From Granulosicoccus sp965367215 (lineage in GTDB: Bacteria > Pseudomonadota > Gammaproteobacteria > Granulosicoccales > Granulosicoccaceae): a stretch of DNA of 19,511 nt. The notes beneath the pieces were generated by a model that did not search any database, had not been told where the DNA came from, and was given only the letters and a program-made list of their open reading frames with translations. The stretch spans positions 1-19,511 of the forward strand of contig CBDUIJ010000073.1 in assembly GCA_965367215.1 (NCBI GenBank), written 5' to 3'. The translations under genes and the position numbers were made by a program. How positions within the stretch are numbered: the first letter of the stretch is position 1; each line of letters begins with the position of its first letter. Positions 7,640 through 15,329 of the stretch are shown one piece after another.

Positions 7640-7666
7640 TTGCGATTTCAACAACGCCGGTAGCGC

Positions 7667-8098
7667 TCAGAACAGTACACGAGCAATGGCGCTCAACAGG
7701 AGCCACAGCAGGCTCAGTACGATAACGACGCAGACCAACAGCAGTAGCATGAAACCGATCATCCACCAGAGGCTGCGCTTCTTCGTCAGTGGAGCATCTT
7801 CCTGGTGGCTGAACAGCAATTGCATGTTCCGGTTATTCGCCTTGAACACGAAGTCGAACAGGTCTCCTACCACCGGAATACTGCCCAAGGCGGTCTCCAT
7901 CAGCACATTGCCGACCATGCGGGCCAGTACCAATCTTGATGCACCCAGAGTAGCGGCCTTGCCTATCAGGTAGCTGGAGATGAACAGGCCAACGGCATCG
8001 CCGATACCCGGCACAAGGCCGATGATGCCGTCCAGCCCGATCCTGAATCCACCCGGCAATCTGATGGAACTATCCATCAGACGTGCCAGTCTCTGCAT
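7667..8098 (-). CDS. DUF4112 family membrane protein
   Basis: A 143-residue protein of a widespread family with no known function. The family signature covers about residues 1-95: LARLMDSSIRLPG at the N-terminus, then FRIGLDGIIGLVPGIGDAVG and IPVVGDLFDFVFKANNRN. A charged linker leads to a strong C-terminal transmembrane helix (about 111-137). The DAVG/PGIGD region is also hydrophobic and may dip into the membrane. The ATG at 8098 is the only ATG, GTG or TTG start between the upstream in-frame stop and the conserved region, although it lacks a good ribosome-binding site. It diverges from the YdjM-like gene across about 227 bases. Confidence 0.85.
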   Translation of the reverse strand: MQRLARLMDSSIRLPGGFRIGLDGIIGLVPGIGDAVGLFISSYLIGKAATLGASRLVLARMVGNVLMETALGSIPVVGDLFDFVFKANNRNMQLLFSHQEDAPLTKKRSLWWMIGFMLLLLVCVVIVLSLLWLLLSAIARVLF

Positions 8099-8240
8099 GC
8101 GTTGGCGTTCTTGTTGCTGTATCGAGTTGATGGCCTTGCCTCGTGAGAGAGTGTTTTCGATCGTTGAGTATGGAAATTACAACCCGCAGGTGCCAGACTC
8201 CCGCGAATTGAAGAATTTGCAAATCGTCTGAGCTCCTTGT

Positions 8241-8301
8241 CCATGCGTCAGGCATGGTCCTCATGGTAGTTGCCTACGTATCAGGCAGGACTGATAACTA
8301 C
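8241..8301. repeat. Nested inverted repeats between divergent genes
   Basis: CCATGC (8241-8246) pairs with GCATGG (8252-8257) around a five-base loop. TGCCT (8271-8275) pairs with AGGCA (8283-8287). An outer pair, GTAGTT (8266-8271) and AACTAC (8296-8301), encloses the second. TCAGGCA occurs twice in the same orientation, at 8248-8254 and 8281-8287. The cluster lies just upstream of the YdjM-like start and could be an operator region or a leader structure. Confidence 0.45.
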
Positions 8302-8325
8302 CGTCAACCCGCATTCCAGAACAGT

Positions 8326-9387
8326 ATGGATTCTATCTCGCAGATCGTTCTCGGTGCGTCCATTGCACATGTCACGCTTGGACAGAAGCTGGGAAAGCGG
8401 GCTCTGCTGCTCGGCGCGGTGGTGGGTACGTTGCCCGATCTTGACGTGTTGGTACCCTACGCGGATGCCATTGAGAGCTTCACCTACCATCGTAGCTGGA
8501 GCCATTCCCTGTTCATGCTGACCTTGTTCAGTTTTCCACTGGCCTGGCTGTGCCAGCGCTTCATGTCGAAGGCTGATATGCCTTATAGCCGGTGGTGGCT
8601 GGGCATCTGGCTTGTTCTGATTACCCACCCCTTGCTCGACGGATTTACGGTCTATGGCACACAGCTATGGTGGCCGCTTGGTATGCCGCCTACCGCCTGG
8701 GGCTCCGTGTTCATCATCGATCCTGTCTATACCCTGCCTCTGGCTGTCGGTGTAGCCATCGCCTGTCGACGAGACTGGTTTCAGGCCAGAGCGATTGTCA
8801 TGGCAGGATTGTTGATCAGCACCACTTATCTGGGCTGGACGCTTCTTGCTCAGTACACGATCCATCAACGCGTGACAGCGACGCTTGCCAGGAATGACAT
8901 CGAGGCCGATCACATCCTGGTCGCGCCATTTCCTCTGTCCCTGCTATGGCGGGTGGTCGTGGTCAGCGATGAGCGCTACCTCGAAGGTTACAGCTCGTTG
9001 CTGGATGACGAGGCGCTCATCGCCATGGACAGCCATGACAATGGAAAACGGGGCTGCGAAGAGTGGCTTGCCAGTTGGCCGGTGCAACGGATGGACTGGT
9101 TCACCAAAGGTGCCTTTGCGCTGTCGGTGCGCGATGACGTGCTCGTGCTGTCAGACCTCCGCATGGGGATACAGGACGATTATGTATTCGAGTTTGCTGT
9201 GAGCGAATGGCAAACCGGGCAATGGCAGACGATCGTCACGCGCCAGATGCCGGTGGATATTGATCCTGCGAGGATGAAATTGCTGTTATCGCGTGTGTGG
9301 GATGAAGAGGTGGATATGACGCCACAGGGCGGGTCACAGACGATAGCCGAGGCGCAGTGCACCGAGGACGCTGCGACGATAACCTGA
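8326..9387 (+). CDS. YdjM/DUF457-like membrane protein, predicted metal-dependent hydrolase
   Basis: An inner-membrane protein of the family often annotated as membrane-bound metal-dependent hydrolase (E. coli YdjM belongs here). No substrate is established. The N-terminal 175 residues carry the domain: MDSISQIVLGASIAHVTLG at the start, LPDLDVLVPY (Asp38, Asp40), HRSWSHSLF (His55, His60), and HPLLDGFTVYGTQLWWP (His101, Asp105), with about four to five hydrophobic segments between. These His and Asp residues are the likely metal ligands. The C-terminal half (about 180-353) is soluble, with a beta-rich look, and lies outside the conserved core. I choose ATG 8326 because the family typically begins MDxxxQ; the frame is open a further 24 codons upstream, but that stretch is not family-like. 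E. coli ydjM is LexA-controlled, but I see no LexA box here. It converges on the permease gene. Confidence 0.85.
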   Translation: MDSISQIVLGASIAHVTLGQKLGKRALLLGAVVGTLPDLDVLVPYADAIESFTYHRSWSHSLFMLTLFSFPLAWLCQRFMSKADMPYSRWWLGIWLVLITHPLLDGFTVYGTQLWWPLGMPPTAWGSVFIIDPVYTLPLAVGVAIACRRDWFQARAIVMAGLLISTTYLGWTLLAQYTIHQRVTATLARNDIEADHILVAPFPLSLLWRVVVVSDERYLEGYSSLLDDEALIAMDSHDNGKRGCEEWLASWPVQRMDWFTKGAFALSVRDDVLVLSDLRMGIQDDYVFEFAVSEWQTGQWQTIVTRQMPVDIDPARMKLLLSRVWDEEVDMTPQGGSQTIAEAQCTEDAATIT

Positions 9388-9400
9388 GTGCCTGTGCTTG

Positions 9401-10498
9401 TCAGTTATTCAGCGGCTCATCCGACGGCGTGGTTCCAACCGTTCGCTTGATGATCACCCAGACGACGGCGGCGACCGGCAGCGCCAGCAGTATGCCGGTG
9501 AGGCCAAACAACTGACCGCCTGCAAGCACCACGAATATCACGACGACCGGATGCAGGTCGATCTTGTCACCAACCAGTTTTGGCGTAAGGATATTGCCTT
9601 CGATGAACTGTCCGACGCCAAAGACCAGGCCGACCATCCACAGCTGCTGCCATTCTCCGGTCTGCACTACCATGGCAATGGCGGCGAGCACCAGACCGGT
9701 GACGGTGCCCAGGTAGGGCACCACACTGAGCAGGCCGGCAATAACGCCGATCAGCAATCCGAATTCCAGGCCGATCAGCCACAATCCGACCGAGTACATG
9801 ACCGCCAGACTTGTCATGACCAGCAGTTGGCCCCACAGGAAGCCCTGCAGCACCTCATCGACGTCCTTGGCAACCACTCTGGTCTTGTCGCGATAGCGCG
9901 CCGGTACCAGTCGTAGCGTCTGGTGTCGCAGTTTGTCCCAGTCACGCAGCAGATAGAAGGCGAGTACCGGCACCAGAAAGATGTTCATGAGCGTCTTGGC
10001 GACAGCCATGCCTGAGCGGGCGACCGCATTGACAGCCTTGCCAACGGCATCACCGGCCTGCGGGACCGCATCCTTGGCGAGCCCGACGACAGCACCAGCC
10101 GATTCGCCATCGCCTTGCTGTGAGTCGGCACCCTGGCTCGATCCACCGTAGGAATGCCAGATGTCCAGTACGGGCTGCAGATAGCCGAGCAGCGCCGACT
10201 TGTAGGTGGGTGCCTTCTCTATCAGTTGTTCGAGTTGCTCCTGCGCCAGTGGCAGTATCAACAGCACGAGTGCTCCCACGACACTCAGAATAAGCAGATA
10301 TCCTGTGAGGATGGCAGCCCAGCGTGGCAGTTTCCAGTTTTCCAGTGAACGGACCACGGGCTCACCGAGGTAGGCCACGATGAAAGCCATCAGGAATGGA
10401 GTGAGGATTGGTGAGAGCAGGTAGAGCATCCCGCCGACCATGATTGCAACGACGAGCCACACCAACGGAATTTGTCGAAATGCAGAATCAGGATTCAT
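9401..10498 (-). CDS. AI-2E family transporter (PerM/TqsA-type permease)
   Basis: A 365-residue inner-membrane permease of the family that includes TqsA (autoinducer-2 exporter) and PerM. Most members are of unknown substrate, and nothing here points to AI-2. Two N-terminal hydrophobic helices (about 11-45) and a third (60-85) precede a soluble stretch. The rest is the family core, with the characteristic NIFLVPVLAFYLLRDWDKLR, then LIGVIAGLLSVVPYLGT and QFIEGNILTPKLVGDKIDLHP. A Gly/Ser/Asp/Gln-rich stretch at about 117-136 (SSQGADSQQGDGESAG) looks like a flexible insertion in the loop between helices. The gene lies downstream of the YiiX-like gene on the same strand, but an intrinsic terminator separates them, so it probably has its own promoter. 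No strong ribosome-binding site precedes the ATG. Confidence 0.92.
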   Translation of the reverse strand: MNPDSAFRQIPLVWLVVAIMVGGMLYLLSPILTPFLMAFIVAYLGEPVVRSLENWKLPRWAAILTGYLLILSVVGALVLLILPLAQEQLEQLIEKAPTYKSALLGYLQPVLDIWHSYGGSSQGADSQQGDGESAGAVVGLAKDAVPQAGDAVGKAVNAVARSGMAVAKTLMNIFLVPVLAFYLLRDWDKLRHQTLRLVPARYRDKTRVVAKDVDEVLQGFLWGQLLVMTSLAVMYSVGLWLIGLEFGLLIGVIAGLLSVVPYLGTVTGLVLAAIAMVVQTGEWQQLWMVGLVFGVGQFIEGNILTPKLVGDKIDLHPVVVIFVVLAGGQLFGLTGILLALPVAAVVWVIIKRTVGTTPSDEPLNN

Positions 10499-10589
10499 GG
10501 ATTTTGGGGCTGAGGATGGGGTTGGGAAGGAGGTGAATGATGATGCACTGACTTGATAACATCCCCCTACGTTACACGAACGCCCATGT

Positions 10590-10617
10590 AAAAAAGGGGC
10601 GCTCCCACACGTGCGCC
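10590..10617 (-). terminator. Intrinsic terminator after the YiiX-like gene
   Basis: Read on the minus strand, GGCGC (10617-10613), a ten-base loop, GCGCC (10602-10598), two C, then six T (10595-10590). A GC-rich stem followed by a T run is the standard intrinsic terminator layout. It begins 14 bases past the stop of the cysteine hydrolase gene. Confidence 0.8.
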
Positions 10618-10630
10618 AGGAATCCTCTGA

Positions 10631-11974
10631 TCAACCTGTCAGTTGGTTACCAGTGACACTGCGTATGGCCAGTTCTCTGGCCCAGGAGCCTGTCGTGTAT
10701 TCAGAACGACTGGACTCCACGCCGTAGATTCCCATGATCTGCATGGCCTCCGTATCAATGGCGAAGTTGACAAGGTCCTCGGGTGACAGTGTGTAGCGGC
10801 CAGCTCTTCGGGCCAGCGGGAAGTTGATATCACCCAGACCGTCGAAGGCGCGATAAATCACCTCCGAACAAACGAGTCGGTCAGAGCTGAAAAAATCGAA
10901 ATCGAAGTTGTACAACTTGCCTTCATGACGAATCACTCTCTCGATGCCTTGCCGGATTTGCGCCTTGTCGAGGTTGGGACGCAGGACCAGAAAATTATCA
11001 ACGGCCAGCGTCTCCTCGATGGGACGAAAGCGTACGCCATCCTTCAGGGCTTCGAGAACGCACTTCCGGCCAGACCACCTCGTGGCCATATCAGGCTGTA
11101 CATCCATCCCCAGGGCATTTCTCTGTTCGACGGTTCCGACGTACAGGGCTGCATGCGGCCAGAACCCGGGTATGAACAGATTGGTGAATGCGGTGTCGTG
11201 CCGCGTCACCAGTACATCGCCCGGTTCGAGTTGACGGGTCATCTGCTCACGCAATTGCGGAGGCACGCGTTTTTCCAGGGGGAGCTGAATCTCGGATGCA
11301 GCCCGACCCGCATTCTCGACCGCTTTCGACAGCATGTTGTTCAGGGCGACAATGCCTTTTCGACGCCACTTGTGGCTGGTGTAGGCCAGCACCCGCTGTA
11401 GATAGGTGCGCTTGCTCGGTGCCAGCCAGGCTTCGAATGTAGGTAGCTCTGCCGCCAGTTCACCAATCACAGGGTGATGCCGCAGTTGTTCGAGCATGGC
11501 TCGGTTCTTCCTTGCATCATGGATGGCATCGTATATTCGCAAGGCATCGCGACCATTGACGAATGCGCAGAATATCGTGGTGTACTGCTTGCGGGGAATA
11601 CGGTACTCGACAACGGCTTCGTTGAACTTCCTCTGCAGCACACTGTGTCCAGCGATGCTGAACAGAAACTGTTGATCGTTCCTGACCAGCAGGCAGGCGG
11701 CAGAATAGGCGATGACAAAATGCGACCAGACATCTTCATCGGGTAGGGCATGCGTCTGCCTGTCAGCTGAAGCCACGCAGTCATCGATCAGGTTCCACAA
11801 CGAATGGCGAACAGACAGGTACCGGGCAAACCAGTAGGAGAGCAATTCGTTCTCGGCGGGTCTGACCAGACCTGCCTCGATAATGCCCTTGAGCATCTCC
11901 GGCGTGGGCGCCTCTGCGTCAAGCTGTTCGGAGGCCTGCTGTAGAGCACGGAAAGTCGAAAGCAGACGGATCAA
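10631..11974 (-). CDS. YiiX/YebB-like permuted-papain cysteine hydrolase
   Basis: The C-terminal 200 residues match the YiiX/YebB branch of the NlpC/P60 superfamily, whose circularly permuted papain fold acts on amide or thioester bonds of lipids or peptides. The domain begins at PGDVLVTRHD and shows the permuted catalytic order His (WPHAALYVG, residue 274), Glu (VLEALKDG, 308) and Cys (RLVCSEVIYRAF, 369), counted from my chosen start. The 250 residues before it are mostly helical and not recognised. The frame is open to an ATG at 12187, but the first 71 residues are Arg/His-rich and unlike protein, and that start would leave only 26 bases to the divergent gene. TTG at 11974 has AGGA eight bases upstream, so I choose it (447 residues). 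The start remains uncertain. No signal peptide is visible. An intrinsic terminator follows. Confidence 0.82.
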   Translation of the reverse strand: MIRLLSTFRALQQASEQLDAEAPTPEMLKGIIEAGLVRPAENELLSYWFARYLSVRHSLWNLIDDCVASADRQTHALPDEDVWSHFVIAYSAACLLVRNDQQFLFSIAGHSVLQRKFNEAVVEYRIPRKQYTTIFCAFVNGRDALRIYDAIHDARKNRAMLEQLRHHPVIGELAAELPTFEAWLAPSKRTYLQRVLAYTSHKWRRKGIVALNNMLSKAVENAGRAASEIQLPLEKRVPPQLREQMTRQLEPGDVLVTRHDTAFTNLFIPGFWPHAALYVGTVEQRNALGMDVQPDMATRWSGRKCVLEALKDGVRFRPIEETLAVDNFLVLRPNLDKAQIRQGIERVIRHEGKLYNFDFDFFSSDRLVCSEVIYRAFDGLGDINFPLARRAGRYTLSPEDLVNFAIDTEAMQIMGIYGVESSRSEYTTGSWARELAIRSVTGNQLTG

Positions 11975-12132
11975 GCGGTTCGTCCTGATGAATTCTCGTG
12001 GTGCATGGGCGCAAGGGTTCTCTTTGCAGATGACATCACGATTGTCACTGGCAATCGGATGTCGGAATCTGTGCCTTTGGTGTATCGCACGATGCAGACC
12101 AACTTCGGCACGCGGGCTGCCTGTTAACGGTT

Positions 12133-12160
12133 TTGACGAATGAACACCGGGCTTGATACT
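12133..12160 (+). promoter_or_regulatory. Candidate sigma-70 promoter for the DUF3034-globin unit
   Basis: TTGACG (12133-12138, five of six -35 bases), a 16-base spacer, then GATACT (12155-12160, four of six -10 bases). It predicts a leader of about 45 bases, ending in the ribosome-binding site GAGAGGA, before the ATG at 12214. Its presence favours the shorter, downstream start for the divergent cysteine hydrolase gene. Confidence 0.55.
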
Positions 12161-12213
12161 TGCTTCGATTCGTCGCTTGACCGTCAATACAAGCCCTTGA
12201 GAGGATCGAACAG

Positions 12214-13068
12214 ATGACTCCGATCATCCGCACACTGTCGTTGTGTCTGATCCTTGCCGCAGTTGCTGCACCGAGCCAGGCAGCCCCCGGTGGCAGGCTG
12301 ATCGCTACCGGCGGGGCGATGACCGTAGAAGGGGCGGCCGGCGGCGGGATCGTGCCCTGGGCCATGTTGGCTGGTTACGGCGAAGATCAGGAGTTTGGTG
12401 CTGCAGCCTGGATCACGCAGGTTCAACCCGATGACTTTTCACTACAGGCTTATGGAGCTGCGGTGTCGCTGCATAACCGGGTGGAGTTATCCATTGGCAA
12501 GCAGCGCTTCGACATCGACAATGTGGTGCCCGGTGAAGAACTGGAGCAGACGATCATCGGCGCGAAACTGCGCTTGAACGGTGATCTGATCTTTTCGCGC
12601 ATGCCGCAGCTGACACTGGGTCTGCAGTACAAGAAAAACGATACCTTCACGATTCCGAGCAGTGTGGGTGCGCGGGATGACAATGGCCTTGATGTGTATC
12701 TGGCAGCGAGCAAGCTCTGGCTGGATGGTCCATTCCACCGCTCGTTCTTTCTGAACACGACACTGCGAGCGACAAAAGCCAACCAGGGTGGCTTGCTGGG
12801 CTTTGGCGGTGACAAGGGAAATCGCCTTGAACTGATGGCAGAGCTGAGCGCCGGCTTGTTTCTGACACGTCAATGGGTGCTCGGTATGGAATATCGGCAA
12901 AAGCCGGATAATCTCGGTTTTGCCAGGGAAGACGATTGGTATGACGTTTTCGTCGGCTGGTTTCCCAACAAGCGAGTCTCGGTGGTTGCAGCCTGGTCAG
13001 ACCTCGGGTCGATCACGGGATTCGATGATCAGACGGGACTCTACGTATCATTGCAAGTGAGCCAATAG
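12214..13068 (+). CDS. DUF3034 family outer-membrane protein
   Basis: A 284-residue secreted protein. A clear signal peptide (residues 1-23: Arg6, hydrophobic LSLCLILAAVAA, cleavage after SQA) is followed by a pattern of alternating strands typical of a small beta-barrel. The family signature is plain: GGRLIATGGAMTVEGAAGGG at 26-45, then VPWAMLAGYG, FSLQAYGAAVSLHNRVELS, LGLQYKKND, LRATKANQGGLLGFGGDKGN, EYRQKPDNL and the near-C-terminal DVFVGWFPNKRVSV. The function of DUF3034 is not established. The ribosome-binding site GAGAGGA lies eight bases before the ATG. Only two bases separate its stop from the globin gene, so the two are co-transcribed and probably act together in the envelope. Confidence 0.9.
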   Translation: MTPIIRTLSLCLILAAVAAPSQAAPGGRLIATGGAMTVEGAAGGGIVPWAMLAGYGEDQEFGAAAWITQVQPDDFSLQAYGAAVSLHNRVELSIGKQRFDIDNVVPGEELEQTIIGAKLRLNGDLIFSRMPQLTLGLQYKKNDTFTIPSSVGARDDNGLDVYLAASKLWLDGPFHRSFFLNTTLRATKANQGGLLGFGGDKGNRLELMAELSAGLFLTRQWVLGMEYRQKPDNLGFAREDDWYDVFVGWFPNKRVSVVAAWSDLGSITGFDDQTGLYVSLQVSQ

Positions 13069-13070
13069 AG

Positions 13071-13556
13071 ATGCGCACTGACATTCAAGCAGAATCTTCG
13101 GTCACGCCGTTTTACCCGCAGTGTCTCAAGGCGCTGATCATGAGCGTGTTCATCGTATTTCATCTAAGCGCTTGCTCCGTGACACCGACTGCTTCTTCTG
13201 AGCGAACGCTCTATGAGGAGCTCGGCGGTGAAACGGGTGTCGAGCAACTGACCAATGATTTCATTCGAGAGATTGCGGCTGACCAACGCATAAAGGGACG
13301 CTACCGGAATTCGGACATCGGACGATTCCATCGCATGATGGTGGAACAGATGTGCATGGAGACGGGCGGTGGTTGTACCTACACCGGCGATGACATGCGG
13401 CAGACGCATGCGGGCATGAAGATCACTCGGGTGGAGTTCAATGCCATTGTCGAGGCGCTGATGCGGGCAATGGACAGCAATGACATTGATCAGGGCGTGC
13501 AGAATCGCCTGCTCGCCATCTATGCACCGATGCACCAGGACATCGTGCTTCACTGA
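13071..13556 (+). CDS. Group I truncated haemoglobin with a lipoprotein signal
   Basis: A 161-residue haem protein of the 2-over-2 globin family, whose members bind oxygen or nitric oxide. The globin domain covers about 46-160: LYEELGGETGVEQLTNDF opens it, CMETGG with CTYTG (95-106) is the usual E-helix region, and DDMRQTHAGMKIT (108-119) carries the haem-ligating His113. What is odd is the N-terminus. Lys20 is followed by a hydrophobic run and the lipobox LSAC, with Cys35 as the likely lipidated residue. Ser at the next position would send it to the outer membrane under the Lol rule. A second in-frame ATG at 13140 leaves a very short signal of 11 residues, so I keep the first. It is coupled to the DUF3034 barrel gene, and its 3' end overlaps the opposite gene by seven bases. 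Confidence 0.88.
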   Translation: MRTDIQAESSVTPFYPQCLKALIMSVFIVFHLSACSVTPTASSERTLYEELGGETGVEQLTNDFIREIAADQRIKGRYRNSDIGRFHRMMVEQMCMETGGGCTYTGDDMRQTHAGMKITRVEFNAIVEALMRAMDSNDIDQGVQNRLLAIYAPMHQDIVLH

Positions 13557-14158
13557 ATCAGATCAAGACTCAGAATCAGTGGCGGCAGCAGCAGAAGCCC
13601 CATGGCTGTCAGTTGGACCAGCTGCAGCGCGACCAGCGACCCCGTCGAGTAGACAGACTCCTGAGCACCAATCAGCGACACAACCGCGCCGACTGACTCA
13701 TCCAGCGTTGCATTTCTGGAGAACAGTGCAGCAATGGATTCGCCACGCCGCTGGTCACCCCCATTTTTGTCAATTCCCCCATCAAGGTGAATGTCGTCGT
13801 CATCCACCTTGAACTGATGGCCCGACTGGCCGGAGAAAGGGTGTGCTTTCACGCCGTCGCTATCACCAGAGAACCCTGTGAGCAGACCGGCGAGAAGCTG
13901 CAAGGAACTGGTTCCCAATAACCAGATGGTCAACGGGGCAATGAGTACAATCAACGCATACTGCAATGGAGAGAACAAGACATTGAGCGCCGGGTTCCAG
14001 TAAAGAAACAGGCAGACCACACACGCCACCATCGATACCGTTGTGAACTGACGAAACCAGCGCGGCTTGCCTTGCACGGCGCAATCGAACATCAGGAACA
14101 CCCACAGCCCCGGCAATGCAAGGACGTTGAGCCAGGCATACCAGGGAAGGTTGAACAC
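13550..14158 (-). CDS. Membrane protein of unknown function, second gene of a pair
   Basis: A 202-residue protein I do not recognise. Three hydrophobic segments lie at the N-terminal side (about 7-24, 41-54, 62-95) and one at the C-terminus (about 176-200). Between them is a soluble, Asp/Gly-rich stretch with a run of four Asp (VDDDDIH at about 118-124). The predicted start is GTG, three bases after the stop of the upstream gene, so translation is likely coupled and the two products probably act together. The stop codon lies within the last bases of the globin gene on the other strand. The hydrophobic profile and tight coupling support it being real; the lack of a recognised family limits certainty. 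Confidence 0.7.
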   Translation of the reverse strand: MFNLPWYAWLNVLALPGLWVFLMFDCAVQGKPRWFRQFTTVSMVACVVCLFLYWNPALNVLFSPLQYALIVLIAPLTIWLLGTSSLQLLAGLLTGFSGDSDGVKAHPFSGQSGHQFKVDDDDIHLDGGIDKNGGDQRRGESIAALFSRNATLDESVGAVVSLIGAQESVYSTGSLVALQLVQLTAMGLLLLPPLILSLDLIQ

Positions 14159-14161
14159 GAA

Positions 14162-15070
14162 TCAGGCAGCCTGGGCGGCCATACCCTCATTCAGGGCGTC
14201 ATACATGCCTTGCGGCAGACAAACCAGACTGATCGCCTCGTCGTTGTCCAGAATGGTCACTGTATAACCGGACCTGGATTGCGTGTAGTTGATCACCTGA
14301 TGAAAGAAGTTCTCGTTCAATTCATCACGCTGCTGTTTGAATCGCCAGGTCTTCACCTTGCCTTCGTCCTTGAACGATACCACCCAGTCGTCCGCTTCTT
14401 CATCGTAGGAGGAGGTGCAATCCTCGATCACCCAGCACCCGTTGGTGGCTGCCGAGAATTCTTCGACCAGAGCTGCATGATCATCCTCATTGATGTAATC
14501 CTCCGTATAGACACTGAGTGTATTGTCAGGCAGACAGGCCGCGATGACATCGGCAAGCTCCAAGGGGTAGTCACCAGAGGCATATTCTTCCAACAAGGTG
14601 CGCTCGATCTCCTGGCATTCGGCATCAGTGGACAGCTCAGCCTGCCTGGTCAAGGTGATCATTTTCTGTATCAGCAAAGTGCTCGTGTCGATGTTGACCT
14701 TGCGCTGCTCTTCCGACAAAGGCGCATCGTCTTCATGCTCGTCATCATCGTCCATCTCGGCGTTCAGCATCTCCCGCATGAGGTTGCCAGCCATACCGGG
14801 AGTGTTGAGTTTTGCCTGCAGTGCAGCGAGTTTTTCCAGGTCGCCATCGCACATCTGCATCAGCTTTCTGGTTTGTTTGCGAGCATGAAGCGCATATTTG
14901 ATCGCGCTCATGCCTGCTATCACCGCGGCAGCAATCAGGGCGAGTCTGACGTTGGTGAACATGCCCACGGCAAACCAGGCAACAAGCCCCCAGAAAGCAG
15001 ATTTGAATGCAATGCTGGGCACGTTGTTTCTGCGCCAGAAGAACATCAGCTGTAGGGCTTTTGCAACCAT
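14162..15070 (-). CDS. Membrane-anchored protein of unknown function, first gene of a pair
   Basis: A 302-residue protein I do not recognise. From the ATG at 15070, residues 15-32 and 34-51 form a probable helical hairpin in the membrane (AFWGLVAWFAVGMF, then LALIAAAVIAGMSAIKYAL). A basic stretch follows (HARKQTRK), then a Leu/Ala-rich helical region. Next is a very acidic run (MDDDDEHEDDAP at about 96-107), and then a soluble acidic domain of about 190 residues with no familiar motif. The frame is open far upstream, but AGGAA lies seven bases before ATG 15070, and the upstream stretch is Arg/Ser-rich and unlike protein. It is followed after three bases by the other membrane protein. Topology suggests a cytoplasmic domain tethered to the inner membrane. 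Confidence 0.78.
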   Translation of the reverse strand: MVAKALQLMFFWRRNNVPSIAFKSAFWGLVAWFAVGMFTNVRLALIAAAVIAGMSAIKYALHARKQTRKLMQMCDGDLEKLAALQAKLNTPGMAGNLMREMLNAEMDDDDEHEDDAPLSEEQRKVNIDTSTLLIQKMITLTRQAELSTDAECQEIERTLLEEYASGDYPLELADVIAACLPDNTLSVYTEDYINEDDHAALVEEFSAATNGCWVIEDCTSSYDEEADDWVVSFKDEGKVKTWRFKQQRDELNENFFHQVINYTQSRSGYTVTILDNDEAISLVCLPQGMYDALNEGMAAQAA

Positions 15071-15329
15071 TGTCAGTTCCTGTTTATTGTCGGGGGAGCA
15101 ACATCGCAGGACCGCCGATGGCCGTGCCCTTGTCTTTACGGCAAGAGCCAGTGGAACGTTAAGCAGTAAACAGAATTCAACCGGGAACACTTCGCCAGTT
15201 TGCGAATTCGTACTCAAACAGCAAATACCCTGTCGCCTTGAATCGCTGATCGTCTTTGGCCCCATGCGATGTTGCGTCGTGGCCGAGATGCGACTCGTGC
15301 GGTGCAGAGAACTACTCGTTGAAGTACGC

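Noticed and set aside
7640..7666. Possible bidirectional terminator between the esterase and DUF4112 genes.
   Set aside because: The 27-base gap contains no stem of useful length and no T run.
8326..9387. Possible LexA control of the YdjM-like gene, as for E. coli ydjM.
   Set aside because: No CTGT-N8-ACAG box is present upstream; only an isolated ACAG half-site lies near the start.
9398..9916. A 172-codon plus-strand frame rich in His, Gln and Asp.
   Set aside because: It is antisense to the AI-2E-type permease; its composition simply mirrors codons for hydrophobic residues.
14072..15055. A 327-codon open frame on the plus strand, antisense to the membrane-protein pair.
   Set aside because: It has a His/Gly/Arg-rich composition, no ribosome-binding site and no recognisable motif. 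The minus-strand frame has a good start signal and clear membrane segments.
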